Below, piece by piece: positions 18,914 through 29,936 of a stretch of DNA of 61,733 bases. The notes under the pieces were generated by a model, which was not told where the DNA came from, ran no database searches, and worked only from the letters and a program-made list of their open reading frames with translations. The position numbers and the translations under genes are program-made. Position 1 is the stretch's first letter. Each line of letters opens with the position of its first letter. Location: assembly GCF_007004065.1 (NCBI RefSeq), contig NZ_VFSV01000017.1, positions 1-61,733 of the forward strand. The letters are read 5' to 3'. This DNA is from Palleronia caenipelagi (lineage in GTDB: Bacteria > Pseudomonadota > Alphaproteobacteria > Rhodobacterales > Rhodobacteraceae).

Positions 18914-19675
18914 ATGTCACACCCGACGCCAAAACGCATTGTCCTGATCGTCGGAAGCGGCCCCGATGCGGCCCGGTGCCAGAATTGGGCGCGCGGACCG
19001 TTCAGCCGTATCGTCGCCGTCAACAATGCGTGGCGGTTGCGGGGCGACTGGGATGACCACATCGCCCCTGACGACTTCCCCGCGGAAAACGCGCCGCAGA
19101 CACTGACCCACGGGCAGCGGCGGATCGGGTCAGACACCTACGTTCCGGCCAATAACGCCTATGGCGGGGTGTTCTACGCGGGCGGGACCATGGCCTTTAC
19201 CGCCGGCTACTGGGCGCTCCATGCGCTAAAGCCTGACGTCATGGCGTTCATCGGCTGCGACATGGTCTACCCCACCACGGGCAAAACCCATTTCTACGGC
19301 AAAGGCACGGCCGACCCGCTGCGTCGTGATCCCAGTCTGCGGAACCTCGAAGCGAAATCCGCGAGGCTACGGCTCATCGCGGCGGGCAAGGGCTGCGCCT
19401 GCGTCCGGCTTTCCTCAGGCGAGAGCCGGTTGCTCTTCCCCTCGGCCACGCCCGACGATCTGCCATGGCTTTCCAAACCCAACCGAACCGTCCCCGGCCT
19501 TGCGGAGATCCGGGCGGCAGAGGACCGGCTGGGTTATGCAGTGCCTTCGGGGCGTTACTGGACGGAGGCCGACCGCTTCGACCCCTGCGAGACCGACGCG
19601 CTCGACCAGCGCTGGCTCAGCGCTTTGCAGGATTGGAGTCGCCTGACGGGCGACGGAATGGCGCTCAGCGCGTGA
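18914..19675 (+). CDS. Hypothetical protein with VGSGPDA start
   Basis: The 253-residue product begins [15 protein letters not shown], a Rossmann-like strand and glycine loop, then [11 protein letters not shown] and, near the middle, [12 protein letters not shown]. These resemble the MptE-like (DUF115) fold seen in some sugar-modifying and pterin enzymes, but the match is weak and I would not name a function. It has no signal peptide. Its last 11 bases overlap the 3' end of murC in convergent orientation. Confidence 0.65.
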   Translation: MSHPTPKRIVLIVGSGPDAARCQNWARGPFSRIVAVNNAWRLRGDWDDHIAPDDFPAENAPQTLTHGQRRIGSDTYVPANNAYGGVFYAGGTMAFTAGYWALHALKPDVMAFIGCDMVYPTTGKTHFYGKGTADPLRRDPSLRNLEAKSARLRLIAAGKGCACVRLSSGESRLLFPSATPDDLPWLSKPNRTVPGLAEIRAAEDRLGYAVPSGRYWTEADRFDPCETDALDQRWLSALQDWSRLTGDGMALSA

Positions 19676-21068
19676 GGCGTTCCGCAAGCCCGTAGGCCCA
19701 GGCGCTGATCGTCCCGGCGCCAAGGCACACGACCATGTCCCCCGGCCCGGCCTGCTCGCGGACCAGCCGTTCGAGGTCCTCCTCCGACACAACAGCCCGT
19801 GCGTGGCGGTGACCGTGGCGGATCAGCCCGGCCACCAGATCGTCGCGGCCCGCGCCCTCGATGGGGTCTTCGCCAGCGGCATAAATGTCGGCAATGCCCA
19901 CCACATCCGCCTCGTTGAAGCAGGCGCAAAACTCCTCGAACAGCGAGTGCAGCCGGGTAAAGCGGTGCGGCTGGTGGACCGCGATCACGCGGCCGCTGGA
20001 CGCCTGACGGGCGGCCTTGAGCACGGCGGCGATCTCTACCGGGTGGTGGCCGTAATCGTCGATGATCGTCACGCCATTCACCTCACCCACGCGGGTAAAG
20101 CGCCGGTTCACGCCACCGAATTTCGCCAGCGCCGCGCGGATCTCGTCGCGGCCCATGCCCAGATGCCGGGCCACGGCCACCGCCGACAGGGCGTTCGACA
20201 CGTTATGGTCGCCGGGCATCGGCAGGGTGCAGCCCTCGATCACCAGATCCTCGGATTGCAGGTGGATGTCAAAATGGGCCACGCCCGCTTCGTAGCGCAG
20301 GTTCACTGCGCGTACATCAGCCTGAGCGTTGAACCCAAAGGTCACCACGCGGCGGTCGGTGATCTTGCCCACCAGCGCCTGAACCTCATGGTGATCGGTG
20401 CAGCAGACGGCGAGCCCGTAGAAGGGTATATTCGAGACGAAATCGAGGAAACCCTGCTTCAACCGCTCGAAATCGCCCCAATGCTCCATATGCTCCGGGT
20501 CGATATTGGTGACGATGGCGATGGTGGCGGGAAGGCGGTTAAACGTGCCGTCGCTCTCATCGGCCTCGACCACCATCCAGTCGCTCTGCCCCATGCGGGC
20601 GTTCGAGCCATAGGCATGGATCACGCCGCCATTGATGACGGTCGGGTCCACCCCGCCCTCGTCCAGCAGCGCGGCGACCATCGTGGTGGTCGTCGTCTTG
20701 CCATGGGTGCCGCCTACGGCGATGTTCGATTTCATCCGCATCAGCTCGGCCAGCATCTCGGCGCGGCGCACCACCGGCAGGCCGTGCAGACGCGCAGCGT
20801 CCAGTTCGGGATTGCCCGGCTTGATCGCAGACGAGATCACCACCACCTCGGCGCCCTCAAGGTTCTCGGCCTTCTGACCGACGAACACTTTCGCCCCGAG
20901 ACGCTCGAGCCGCTCGGTGATCTTCGAGCCCTTCAAATCGGAGCCCTGCACCTGATAGCCGTAGCTGAGCAGCACCTCGGCGATGCCCGACATGCCGATG
21001 CCCCCGATCCCGACAAAGTGGATGGGGCCCATATCCGTGGGCAGCTTGGTGGCGCGGACGGCAGTCAT
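19665..21068 (-). CDS. murC: UDP-N-acetylmuramate:L-alanine ligase
   Basis: MurC attaches L-alanine to UDP-MurNAc, the first amino acid of the peptidoglycan stem. The 467-residue product has the N-terminal [14 protein letters not shown], the P-loop [10 protein letters not shown] (about 118-127), EADESDGTF and [11 protein letters not shown] use the ATG at 21068, which fits the family. A GTG at 21101 overlaps the murG stop as GTGA and would be a coupled start, so either is possible. It is the last gene of ftsW-murG-murC, and murB, ddl, ftsQ, ftsA and ftsZ do not follow. Confidence 0.96.
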   Translation of the reverse strand: MTAVRATKLPTDMGPIHFVGIGGIGMSGIAEVLLSYGYQVQGSDLKGSKITERLERLGAKVFVGQKAENLEGAEVVVISSAIKPGNPELDAARLHGLPVVRRAEMLAELMRMKSNIAVGGTHGKTTTTTMVAALLDEGGVDPTVINGGVIHAYGSNARMGQSDWMVVEADESDGTFNRLPATIAIVTNIDPEHMEHWGDFERLKQGFLDFVSNIPFYGLAVCCTDHHEVQALVGKITDRRVVTFGFNAQADVRAVNLRYEAGVAHFDIHLQSEDLVIEGCTLPMPGDHNVSNALSAVAVARHLGMGRDEIRAALAKFGGVNRRFTRVGEVNGVTIIDDYGHHPVEIAAVLKAARQASSGRVIAVHQPHRFTRLHSLFEEFCACFNEADVVGIADIYAAGEDPIEGAGRDDLVAGLIRHGHRHARAVVSEEDLERLVREQAGPGDMVVCLGAGTISAWAYGLAERLTR

Positions 21069-21097
21069 GGCGAACTCGGCTCGGCTGTTAAAATCTC

Positions 21098-22216
21098 TCA
21101 CTGCATGTCTCCGCTCGGGGCTTGATTGTCCAGACCGGCGAGGTGTTCCACCAGATTCGCGAGCCTTTCGGCGGAATCCGGCTTGCCGGTCGAGAGGGCC
21201 GCATGCGCCATCGCGGTGGCGGCCTCGGGTTGGGTCAGGATGGCCGTGATCTGCTCGGCCAGCGCCTCGGGGGTGAACTGGCTCTCGGGGATCACCACGG
21301 CGGCATCGGCACGGGACAGACCCCGCGCATTGGCGGTCTGATGATCCGCCGCAGCCGCCGCAAAGGGCACCAGCACCGAAGGCCGCCCGATCACCGACAG
21401 ATCTGCAATGGTGGACGCGCCGGAGCGGCAGACCACCAGCTGCGCCTCTGCCATGCGGGACGGCACGTCGTCGAAGAACGGCTGCACCTCGGCGTCGATC
21501 CCGGCCTCGGCGTAGAACGCGGTCACCCGCGCCTCATCCTCGCCCCGCGCCTGATGGGCGACGCGAAGATTGCGCCGCAGCCCCCCTGGCAGGGAGGCGA
21601 TCGCCGCAGGCACCACATCCGACAGGATCCTCGCGCCCTGAGACCCGCCAATGACGAGGATCGACATGGGGTAATCGCCGGGCGGAATGTAGGGCGCCGC
21701 CGCCCGCTCGCGCACCGCCGCGCGCACCGGGTTGCCAATCTCCATGCCCTCGACGCCCTCCGGCAGCTCCGTGGGCCAGGTCCCACAGGCGACAGTGTCG
21801 ACCCGTTTGGCAAACACTTCGTTGACGCGGCCCAGCACGCCGTTCTGTTCGTGGATCAGGCGCGGCACTTTGTGTAGCGTCGCTGCGGTCAGCGCCGGGA
21901 TGGACGGATAACCCCCGAACCCCGCCACCACTGCAGGCCGGTCCGCGCGCATCCGCCGCCATGCCGTCGCCACACCACCCGCGATGCGGACCGGCACCAC
22001 GGCCTTGGCCAGCGGCCCGCCCCGGGCAAATGTCGCGCTCGCCACCTGATCAATCGCCACCGCCTCGGGGAAGCCCCCCGCATAGCGCGCGCCCCGCGCG
22101 TCGGTGGACAGCCGCACCCGCCAGCCGCGCGCCAGCAATTCTTCGGCCAGCGACTGGGCCGGGAACATGTGGCCGCCGGTGCCCCCGGCAGCGATCAGGC
22201 ACAGCGGTGCGGTCAT
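21098..22216 (-). CDS. murG: Lipid II synthase (GlcNAc transferase)
   Basis: MurG transfers GlcNAc to lipid I at the inner face of the membrane, giving lipid II. The 372-residue GT-B enzyme has the N-terminal [12 protein letters not shown] (GGTGGH at 11-16), [26 protein letters not shown] and [13 protein letters not shown] for UDP-GlcNAc binding. It begins one base after the ftsW stop, so the two are tightly coupled. Confidence 0.96.
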   Translation of the reverse strand: MTAPLCLIAAGGTGGHMFPAQSLAEELLARGWRVRLSTDARGARYAGGFPEAVAIDQVASATFARGGPLAKAVVPVRIAGGVATAWRRMRADRPAVVAGFGGYPSIPALTAATLHKVPRLIHEQNGVLGRVNEVFAKRVDTVACGTWPTELPEGVEGMEIGNPVRAAVRERAAAPYIPPGDYPMSILVIGGSQGARILSDVVPAAIASLPGGLRRNLRVAHQARGEDEARVTAFYAEAGIDAEVQPFFDDVPSRMAEAQLVVCRSGASTIADLSVIGRPSVLVPFAAAAADHQTANARGLSRADAAVVIPESQFTPEALAEQITAILTQPEAATAMAHAALSTGKPDSAERLANLVEHLAGLDNQAPSGDMQ

Positions 22217-22217
22217 C

Positions 22218-23384
22218 TCAGCGCTCCCTCCGCATCAGGATATCTCCGATCTCGCCCTGTGGCCGCGAGCGGGTGAAGGCCAGCAGCATCCCCGCCGCGA
22301 TCCCCGTAGCGATGATCGACGAGCCGCCATAACTGACAAAAGGCAGCGTCATCCCTTTGGCCGGCAGCAGACGGACCGCCACGCCCATATTGATGATCGC
22401 CTGCACCGCGAACATGGCCGCCAGACCCGTGCCCGCGAGCCGGATGAACGGGTCGCGCTCCCGCATCAGCCGCAGAAAGGCGCGGGTGACGATCACCGCA
22501 TAAAGCAGGATCAGGATCAGCACGAGCATCAGCCCGTATTCCTCAGCCGCCACCGCGATAATGAAATCCGTATGCGCATCCGGCAGCCACCATTTCACCC
22601 GGCCCTCGCCGATGCCGACGCCGAAAAAGCCGCCTTCCTGAATGGCATTGGCCGCGTAGCCGAGCTGCGTGCGGGGATCGAGCTCGGGGTCGAAAAAACC
22701 GTCGATCCGCCGGGCAAAGTGTTCGGACATGTTATAGGCGACGGTCCCGGCAAAGAGCACGCCCCCCGCCAGCAGCACCAGCACGAGGATCGGCGCGCCC
22801 GCGACGAAATAGACGACGCCCCAGCCAAAGAGCACGAGGCTCGCCTGCCCGAAATCCGGTTGCAGCGCGAGGAGGCCGACAATGGCGATGCAGAGCGCGA
22901 AACTGAGGGATTTCCCCGGCGGTCCGCCCACCTCCTGGCTGGCGGCCATGAGCCACGCGGCCACGACGATGAAACCGGGCTTCAGGAATTCCGACGGCTG
23001 GATCGAGGCAAAGCCCAGCGAATACCACCGCACGGCGCCCTTGCCGAAATCGGTGCCGAGAAAAGGCAGCCCCATCAGCGCCACAAAGGAGATGAGAAAC
23101 CCGATCACCGCCCAGCGCCGCACGGTTTTCGGCGGCATCATGGTCACGATCACCATGGTCAGGAGCGCGAGTCCGCCAAAAAAAGCCTGCCGGGTCACGT
23201 AGTGGAACGGATCCAGCCCGTTGCGCTCGGCCAGCGGCGGCGATGCGGCGAGGCCCAGCAGCAGCCCCATGCCGAACAGCATCGCGATGCAGGCCAGCGA
23301 CCATTTATCAATCGTGCGCCACCATTTGGGAAGGATCGGCTCACCCGCGCTGATCGGCGCGGAGCCATAGACCATCTCCGTCAT
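22218..23384 (-). CDS. ftsW: FtsW, SEDS-family septal glycan polymerase
   Basis: FtsW polymerises lipid II at the division site together with FtsI. The 388-residue polytopic protein has about ten hydrophobic helices, the SEDS signatures [20 protein letters not shown] and [10 protein letters not shown], and a long periplasmic loop near [15 protein letters not shown]. It is the first gene of ftsW-murG-murC on the minus strand. The 150 bases to the divergent flavoprotein gene should hold both promoters. Confidence 0.95.
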   Translation of the reverse strand: MTEMVYGSAPISAGEPILPKWWRTIDKWSLACIAMLFGMGLLLGLAASPPLAERNGLDPFHYVTRQAFFGGLALLTMVIVTMMPPKTVRRWAVIGFLISFVALMGLPFLGTDFGKGAVRWYSLGFASIQPSEFLKPGFIVVAAWLMAASQEVGGPPGKSLSFALCIAIVGLLALQPDFGQASLVLFGWGVVYFVAGAPILVLVLLAGGVLFAGTVAYNMSEHFARRIDGFFDPELDPRTQLGYAANAIQEGGFFGVGIGEGRVKWWLPDAHTDFIIAVAAEEYGLMLVLILILLYAVIVTRAFLRLMRERDPFIRLAGTGLAAMFAVQAIINMGVAVRLLPAKGMTLPFVSYGGSSIIATGIAAGMLLAFTRSRPQGEIGDILMRRER

Positions 23385-23534
23385 AACACTGCCTCTGCCT
23401 CAATCGCCCGGTTTTCCGGGTCTGGCTGCAAGGGTAGCGAATCAGCGGCGCCTTGGCCAGATTTTTCCGGATGAGGCGGCACGGCTTTGCCGTCTACCCT
23501 TGCGCGCGCGCCCGTCCCGCGACAGACCGTCCCC

Positions 23535-24731
23535 ATGAAAGTCGACACATTGATCCTCGGCGCCGGGGCCGCCGGCATGATGGCCGCCACCCAGACCGGG
23601 GGCGCCACCCTCATCGTGGACCATGCCGCCAGGCCCGGCGAAAAGATCCGCATTTCCGGCGGCGGGCGCTGCAACTTCACCAATTATGGCGTCGAAGCCG
23701 GGTGCTTTCTCTCCGAGAACCCCCATTTCGCAAAATCCGCCCTCAGCCGTTACACCCAGTGGGATTTCATCGACCTCATCGACCGCCACGGCATCGCCTG
23801 GCATGAGAAAACTCTCGGCCAGCTCTTTTGCGACGGCAAGGCCACGCAGATCGTTGACATGCTCCGCACCGAGATGACCCAAGCCGGGGCCGAATTCTGG
23901 CTCTCCACCGAGATTGGCGAAGTCCACCATGACGGCACCCATTTCGTCACCACCCTGACCCGCGACGGCCGCCCCCGTCAGGTCGCCGCCCATAATCTGA
24001 TCCTCGCCACGGGCGGCCTGTCGATCCCGAAAATGGGCGCCACTGGCCTCGCCTATCGCATCGCCCGCCAGTTCGACCACGAGATCGTGCCGACCCGTCC
24101 CGCCCTCGTGCCCTTCACCTTCACCGGCGCCGCGCTGGAGCCGCTGGCCGCGCTGGCCGGGGTCGCCGCCCCCGCGCGCGTCACCACCGGCGGGACCAGC
24201 TTCGACGAAGCGCTTCTCTTCACCCATCGCGGCCTCTCCGGGCCCGCCGTGCTGCAAACCAGCTCCTACTGGGCAGAGGGCCAGCCGATCCGCATCGACC
24301 TCGACCCCGAAGACCGGATCCGCTCCGCCCTGCGCCACACCCGCCAGACCGAAGGCCGCAAGAGCCTCAGCGCCGCGCTCGCCCCCCACCTGCCCCAGCG
24401 CCTCATCGCCGCCCGCTTGCCGCAGGCCAGCACGACCCGCATAGGCGACCAGTCCGATCAGGCCCTGTCAGAGATCCTCGCGCAGTTCCGCGACTGGCAC
24501 CTCACCCCCGCCGGCACCGAAGGCTACCGCACCGCCGAAGTCACCGCCGGCGGCATCGCGACAGACGGGCTTTCCTCGAAATCCATGGAGAGCCGCACCG
24601 TCCCCGGCCTCTACGCCATCGGCGAAGCCGTCGACGTCACCGGCTGGCTCGGCGGCTATAATTTCCAATGGGCGTGGTCGTCAGGCTGGGCGGCGGGGAG
24701 GGCAATTGGGAAGCGGAGAGTGTCTCCGTAA
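23535..24731 (+). CDS. YhiN/HI0933-family flavoprotein
   Basis: The 398-residue protein starts at the ATG at 23535, giving MKVDTLILGAGAAGMMAA with the FAD dinucleotide fold. It has RISGGGRCNFTNYG, a family signature, LILATGGLSIPKMGATG and a C-terminal FAD-contact stretch ending GEAVDVTGWLGGYNFQWAW. Members are annotated as NAD(P)/FAD-dependent oxidoreductase or aminoacetone oxidase family; the real substrate is uncertain. The C-terminal third has a close inverted copy at 13657-14020. A decayed IS5 element lies just downstream. Confidence 0.9.
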   Translation: MKVDTLILGAGAAGMMAATQTGGATLIVDHAARPGEKIRISGGGRCNFTNYGVEAGCFLSENPHFAKSALSRYTQWDFIDLIDRHGIAWHEKTLGQLFCDGKATQIVDMLRTEMTQAGAEFWLSTEIGEVHHDGTHFVTTLTRDGRPRQVAAHNLILATGGLSIPKMGATGLAYRIARQFDHEIVPTRPALVPFTFTGAALEPLAALAGVAAPARVTTGGTSFDEALLFTHRGLSGPAVLQTSSYWAEGQPIRIDLDPEDRIRSALRHTRQTEGRKSLSAALAPHLPQRLIAARLPQASTTRIGDQSDQALSEILAQFRDWHLTPAGTEGYRTAEVTAGGIATDGLSSKSMESRTVPGLYAIGEAVDVTGWLGGYNFQWAWSSGWAAGRAIGKRRVSP

Positions 24732-24920
24732 AGTCGTCGCAGTTGTGCGCTGCGCGCGCGAAAGGCGGGCGCGAACGAAGACAAATGACTATTCGCGTCA
24801 GAGATTTTTCTGCTCCGGTATGTGAGGCTGTCGACCGGCATTAAAGGCCTGGCCTTGGGGTCAGGACACATTGATATCAGCTGATCGTTCTGCTTCACCG
24901 CATGAAAATAGAGCGGTGAC
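24732..24920. other. Left flank of the decayed IS5 element
   Basis: No gene is visible. The stretch around 24825-24895 (ggcattaaaggcctggccttggg and following) looks like the terminal and leader region of the IS5-type element that starts at 24921. The 30 bases after the flavoprotein stop hold a short GC-rich inverted repeat (tgcgcgcg-cgcgcgaaa type), too irregular to call a terminator. Confidence 0.3.
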
Positions 24921-25747
24921 ATGTCTGGTCTTTTCTGGCCTTCCGATGCGCAGATGGCGCGGCTGGCGCCCTGCTTTCCGAAATCTCACGGCAAGCCCCG
25001 CGTCGATAAGCGACGCTCATTGAGTGGGATTATCTTCATCAATCGCAATGGTTTGCGCTGGCGGGGCGCACCCAGGGAATAAGGCCCTCATAAAACGCTG
25101 TACAACCGTTGGAAGCGCTGGAGCGAGAAAGGCATCTTCGCGGCGATGATGATGGGCCTGGCAACCGATTACGGCGAGAGAAAGACTGTGATGATCATTG
25201 ATGAGGCCAGCGGTGCCATCGGTCCGAACAGACGGCCGAATGATCTCAAGGCCCACCGTACGGCCTCCAGCCTGCGGGTGAAAAAGGGGGGCGTTGACGC
25301 TTGATCGGGCGCACAAAGGGCGGGATGAACGCTAGGTTGCATGCCCTGTGCGACAGCCATGGGCGGCCGCTGGAGCTGTTCATCACCGCAGGCCAGGTGA
25401 GCTACGGCATCGGCGCCAGGGCTGCTTGCAGCAGCCTGCCAAAGGTCGAATGGTTGCTCGGTGACCGGGGCTAAGATGGCGGCTGGTTCGGAGAAGCGTT
25501 AGAAGGCGAGAGGATAAAGGCCTGCATTCCGGGCCGAAAGCAGCGCAAAGAGCCCATCAAACACGACAAGCGTCGATACAAGCGGCGCAACCGGATCGAA
25601 ATCAAGTTCGGTCGCCTCATTCGTCGAGGGAACACCCCACCAGGGCCTTGCCTGATCCTCCTCATTGGAGGGAGGCTGCCACAAGATATGACCGGTGTCT
25701 GAAAGTCTTCCTCTCAGCCACCGCCTTCGCCGCACTCGTCATCTGTT
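24921..25747 (+). pseudogene. Decayed IS5-family transposase
   Basis: From the ATG at 24921 the frame gives MSGLFWPSDAQMARL and RSLSGIIFINRNGLRWRGAP, then an in-frame TAA, then GPHKTLYNRWKRWSEKG, an extra segment before DLKAHRTASSLRVKKGG, and a stop. Later pieces (RTKGGMN, LHALCDSHGRPLELFITAG, LPKVEWLLGDRG, RYKRRNRIEIKFGRL) lie in shifted frames. These are successive parts of IS5-family (IS427/IS1031-like) transposases. With several stops, frameshifts and an insertion, it is long dead. Confidence 0.8.
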
Positions 25748-25843
25748 AGCAGTGAAACTCAATGAGTCCTGAGCCTCGCTCGTCCTGGTCCGCATACCCA
25801 TCATTCGCCTGATGTCTGGGAGAGACGATCCGGGCGTCGGGGA

Positions 25844-26596
25844 TCAGGTTCCGGGCCGGATCAATTGCACCTTGGACTCACCGGCCTGCATCTCTCCGCT
25901 CGCCCGGTCGAAGCGCAGCCACGCCAGTGCTTGTCCATCGGCCTGTGTGTAGAGCGTGCCGACCGTGCGCTCTCCGGCGGTGATCTCCGTGCCGACCGGC
26001 GCTGTGCCGTCGATCTGCACGGTCGCGAGGCCCTTTTTCAGATCGGTCTTGTGCTTCATGCGGGCGGTGACTTCCTGTCCCACGTAGCAGCCTTTCTTGA
26101 AATCGACGCCATTGAGCCGCTCGAACCCCATCTCCAGAATGTAGCTGTCGTTCGGGATCAGCTCGACACCGGCTTGCGGCACCATCAGCCGGATCCGCAG
26201 GGCGTTCCAATCCGTCCCGTCACTCAGTGCCTCAGTTCCGATCCTCCGCCAGCCCAGCTCCGGATGACGCGGGTCGGGCAGGGCGCCCTCAGGCGCAGCG
26301 CCAGTGCCGCGCGACACGACCAGATCCGTAGGTTCGATCTCTACTTTGCGCCGCAGCCGGTACATGCCGAGCCGTTGGGCCAGCCCCGCGGCCTGATCCG
26401 CGCTGACATCGATCAGCAGGCGCTCCGGCTCTGGTATGACAAAGAAATCAGACAGATATTTCCCCTGCGGCGTCAGCAGCGCGGCATAGGTGATTGGGCC
26501 TTTGGTGATGTCGTTGCTGACGAGGTCCTGCAAAAACTCCACCCGGTCGGGGCCGGTGAGGGACAGAACGGCTCGGGGGTCTTGGGTCTCGGACAT
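25844..26596 (-). CDS. ygfZ: YgfZ/GcvT-like folate-binding protein
   Basis: YgfZ is a tetrahydrofolate-binding protein that supports Fe-S enzymes such as MiaB. The 250-residue product has the signature KGCYVGQEV with Cys170, the residue essential in E. coli YgfZ, plus FLQDLVSNDI near the start and LLTPQGKYL. I use the ATG at 26596 because the upstream extension is not conserved-looking. It is divergent from the aminotransferase gene, about 105 bases away. Confidence 0.92.
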   Translation of the reverse strand: MSETQDPRAVLSLTGPDRVEFLQDLVSNDITKGPITYAALLTPQGKYLSDFFVIPEPERLLIDVSADQAAGLAQRLGMYRLRRKVEIEPTDLVVSRGTGAAPEGALPDPRHPELGWRRIGTEALSDGTDWNALRIRLMVPQAGVELIPNDSYILEMGFERLNGVDFKKGCYVGQEVTARMKHKTDLKKGLATVQIDGTAPVGTEITAGERTVGTLYTQADGQALAWLRFDRASGEMQAGESKVQLIRPGT

Positions 26597-26701
26597 GGGG
26601 CCTCGCGTGATCGGTTTGATCCTAGAGGTCGTTGCGCAAACCGCCCGCGTCAAGGGCCGGAGGCAATTGACCGGCCCCGCGGCCCGCGCTAGCGATTTCA
26701 A

Positions 26702-27892
26702 ATGAGCAAGTCTTTCGGGCGAGGGTATCTCGCCATTCCCGGCCCCTCCGTTCTGCCTGATCCGGTGTTGCAAGCGATGATGCAGCCGGTGCCAAATATC
26801 TATGATCCGGCGCTTGAGGCGATGACCGACACGATCCGCCGCGACCTAAAACAGGTGGCGCGCACGGTGGCGCCGGTGGCGATTTACATCACCAATGGCC
26901 ACGGCCTCTGGGAAGCGGCGCTGGCCAATGTGACCCGCCCCGGGGACAAGGTGCTGGTGCCCGCCAACGGCATCTTTGCCCATGGCTGGGCCGAGGTCGC
27001 GACGAGGATGGGGCTGGAGGTCGAACTGATCGAGTTCGGCAAGCAAAGCGCCTTTGACACCGATCGGATCATGGCAGCGCTGGAGGCGGATCCCGATCAC
27101 CGGATCCGCGCGGTGCTGGGGGTGTTCGTGGACACGTCGACTGGCATCCGCAATGATCTTGGCGCGCTGGGACAGGCCATGCGCGCCAGCGATCACCCGG
27201 CGCTGCTGATCGCGGATTGCATCGCTTCGCTCGGATGTGACCGGTTCGAGATGGATGCGTGGGGCGTCGATATCACGCTGGCGGCCAGTCAGAAGGGGCT
27301 GATGTCGCCGCCGGGGGTGGGCTTTCTCTGGGTGAACGCGCGGGCGCAGGCCGTCCGGGAGGGGCAGGAGCAGGTCAGCCCCTATTGGGACTGGCGGCAG
27401 AGGCTGAACCCGGAGTGGTTCTACCAGCTCTTTTTCGGCACGGCTCCGACGCAGCATCTCTTTGCCCTGCGCGCGGCGCTGGATTTGTTGATGGCCGAAG
27501 GGATCGAGGCCGTCTGGACGCGGCACGCGCGGCTTGCGCGCGCGATCTGGGCGGCCTGTGAGCGGTGGAGTGAGGGCGGACCCCTGAAACTCAACGCGCC
27601 GCAGGGCCATCGCAGCCACGCGGTCACGGCGCTGGGTGTGGGCGGCGACGGAGGAGACCGCTTGCGGGCGTGGTGCGAGGGGCAGGGGGTGACGCTGGGG
27701 ATCGGCCTCGGCATGGCGCCGCTCGGCAGTCCCGAGGCGGCGGGGTTCTTCCGCATCGGGCATATGGGGCATGTGAACGGGCACATGGTCCTCGGCGCTT
27801 TGTCGGTGATCGAGGCCGGCCTGACAGCCTGCGAGATCCCCCATGGCGTGGGTGCGCTGGAGGCGGCGACGCGCGTGATCGCGGGGAGGTAG
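26702..27892 (+). CDS. Class V aminotransferase (alanine/serine-glyoxylate type)
   Basis: The 396-residue PLP enzyme has the fold-type I pattern of serine-glyoxylate and alanine-glyoxylate aminotransferases: IPGPSVLPDPVLQAM, ITNGHGLWEAAL, VFVDTSTGI, LIADCIASLGCD and the Schiff-base lysine in ASQKGL (Lys198). SQKGLMSPPG is typical of the serine-glyoxylate branch. In roseobacters this suggests glycine/serine and C1 metabolism, in line with other genes here, but the substrate is not fixed by sequence. Confidence 0.88.
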   Translation: MSKSFGRGYLAIPGPSVLPDPVLQAMMQPVPNIYDPALEAMTDTIRRDLKQVARTVAPVAIYITNGHGLWEAALANVTRPGDKVLVPANGIFAHGWAEVATRMGLEVELIEFGKQSAFDTDRIMAALEADPDHRIRAVLGVFVDTSTGIRNDLGALGQAMRASDHPALLIADCIASLGCDRFEMDAWGVDITLAASQKGLMSPPGVGFLWVNARAQAVREGQEQVSPYWDWRQRLNPEWFYQLFFGTAPTQHLFALRAALDLLMAEGIEAVWTRHARLARAIWAACERWSEGGPLKLNAPQGHRSHAVTALGVGGDGGDRLRAWCEGQGVTLGIGLGMAPLGSPEAAGFFRIGHMGHVNGHMVLGALSVIEAGLTACEIPHGVGALEAATRVIAGR

Positions 27893-28022
27893 CGTCAGAG
27901 CATTTTGCGGTTCGACTGACGTTCCGTAATCCCCTCCCTGGAAAAGGCTGTTATTTCAGGCAGTACACACCCCGGGTCGCACCTTTCACGGGCGCCCGCG
28001 CTGACCTCAGGGAAGCAGTTCG

Positions 28023-28789
28023 TTGAAAGCAGCGCGGTAGTTTGCCGCCAAAGATATTCGTGTCGAAGAGATCGACGAGCCCGGTACGGGCGAGGGAGCA
28101 GTCAAAATCCGTGTCGCCTGCACGGGTATCTGCGGCAGCGATATGCACGAATACGTGGCTGGACCGATCGTGATCCCCGTGGATGGAGAGCATCCGCTGA
28201 CGGGCGGCAAAGCCCCCATTGTGATGGGCTACGAATTCTCTGGCGAAGTGGTCGAGACCGACGCTGGTGTCCCCCGTGTGGACCCCGGCGACGAGGCTGT
28301 GGTCGAGCCGATCTACAGCTGCGGCCCTTGCAAGTGTCGGGCATATAACCTCTGCGACATGATTGGCCTGCACGGGCTGTCTGGCGGGGGCGGGGGCTTT
28401 TCAGAGCATACGGTCGTGCGGGAGAATATGGTTCACCAACTGACCGGCGGCGGGGGGATACGTCATTTGAGGTGACCGGGGTGCCGGTGGTTCTCACACA
28501 GGCCATCGCGTCCACGAAATCGGGCGGAGAGACGGTGATCGTGTCCCTGTGGGAAGCCGATCCGGGGCTGCCGGCCAACCTCGTCGTGCTGAATGAAAAG
28601 ACCGTGAAGGGAACGATCTGCTACCGGGATGTCTTCCCGGCGTTGCTGGACCTGATGCAAAAGGGCTACTTCCCGGCCGACAAGCTGGCCACCAGCAAGA
28701 TTGCTTTGGGAGATATCGTCGAGCAGGGGTTTGAAAAGCTCCTGAGCGATCGCAGCCAGATCAAGATCCTCGTCGATCCTAAGGCCTGA
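28023..28789 (+). pseudogene. Zinc alcohol/butanediol dehydrogenase, broken
   Basis: Reading from a TTG at 28023 gives LKAAR, an in-frame TAG, FAAKDIRVEEIDEPG and TGICGSDMHEY, then the catalytic-zinc and structural-zinc regions (VMGYEFSGEV, CGPCKCRAYNLC), which are intact. After VRENMVHQLTG the frame breaks. Sequence resumes at about 28472 with VTGVPVVLTQAIASTKSGG and continues to a family-like end. The NAD-binding Rossmann core, about 130-150 residues, is deleted. The layout is that of (R,R)-butanediol dehydrogenases. With a stop near the start, a large deletion and a frame change, this is a pseudogene. Confidence 0.85.
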
Positions 28790-28826
28790 TCCAGCGGACG
28801 GGCCGGCCTGAGCGGCCGGCCCGACG

Positions 28827-29936
28827 TCATGTCTGGGCGCGCTGGAGCGCGCCGGGCAGTTCCTGGGCGAAGAGATCCATATCCGCCTCGGTCCCACAGG
28901 AGACCCGGAGGCACCGGTCGAGGGGCGCCACGCCGGGCATGCGGACAAAGATCCGCGCCATATGCAGTTCCCGGACCATGGCGCGGGTGAAGTCTCCGTC
29001 CCGGCCCAGATCAATGGCGACGAAATTCGTTTGGGAGGGCAGGGGACTGAGCCCGTTCTCCGCAGCGATTTCAGCGATCCGGTCGCGGCTCCCTGCGATC
29101 TGAGCGCGTACTTTGTGCAGCCAGTCCTGATCGGCCAGAGCCGCACGCGCACCTTCCTGTCCGATGATCGAGACCCCGAAATGGTCGCGGATCTTCGAGA
29201 ACTGGGCGATCATTTCCGCATCGCCGATGGCATAGCCGATGCGTGCACCCGCGAGGCCATAGGCTTTGGAGAAGGTCCGCATCCGGATGACCCGCTTGTC
29301 TGATGTATCAAGCGGTGGGAAGAGCGACGGGTCGGCGCATTCGAAATAGGCCTCGTCCAGCACCAGCAGCGTGCCTTCGGGGATTGCCTCGATCATCCGC
29401 TGGATCGCGCTGGCGTCGTGCCAGCTGCCCATGGGGTTGTCGGGGTTGGAGATGTAGACGAGCTTGGGTCTGACCGCGTGCATTTGCGCGATGAGCCCTT
29501 CGGGATCCTCGTGATCGTCGCGATAGGGCACGGTCACCAGCTCTCCGCCGGAGCCCGCCACGTGGTAGCTGAAGGTTGGGTAGGCGCCCTTTGAAGTCAC
29601 CACCTTGTACCCCGGGGCCACGGTCAGGCGGACCAGTGTCCCGAGGAGCCCGTCGATGCCCGCGCCGATCACGATGTTCTCGGCACCCACCCCGTGATGC
29701 TGCGCCAGCTCGTGGCGCAGGTGGAAACACTCCGCATCGGGGTATTTCCACGCCTCGGCAGCGGTGCGGGACATGGCCTCGATGGCGCGCGGAGACGGGC
29801 CGAAGCCCGACTCGTTGGCGCCGATCCGCGCCTTGATCGTCACGCCGGTCTGCCTCTCCAGCGTCTCGATGCCCACGAAGGGCACCGTGGCGGGCAGGGC
29901 CGCAATGAGCGGCGTCAGGCGCGGATCGTGGCTCAA
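28827..29936 (-). CDS. HisC-like PLP aminotransferase
   Basis: The 369-residue fold-type I enzyme has [21 protein letters not shown] (164-170), LVLDEAYFE and the lysine motif [15 protein letters not shown] (Lys224). It is most like histidinol-phosphate or aromatic aminotransferases. Its ATG overlaps the valS stop by four bases (ATGA), so it is translated with valS. No other his gene is nearby, so a role in histidine synthesis is unproven. Confidence 0.85.
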   Translation of the reverse strand: MSHDPRLTPLIAALPATVPFVGIETLERQTGVTIKARIGANESGFGPSPRAIEAMSRTAAEAWKYPDAECFHLRHELAQHHGVGAENIVIGAGIDGLLGTLVRLTVAPGYKVVTSKGAYPTFSYHVAGSGGELVTVPYRDDHEDPEGLIAQMHAVRPKLVYISNPDNPMGSWHDASAIQRMIEAIPEGTLLVLDEAYFECADPSLFPPLDTSDKRVIRMRTFSKAYGLAGARIGYAIGDAEMIAQFSKIRDHFGVSIIGQEGARAALADQDWLHKVRAQIAGSRDRIAEIAAENGLSPLPSQTNFVAIDLGRDGDFTRAMVRELHMARIFVRMPGVAPLDRCLRVSCGTEADMDLFAQELPGALQRAQT

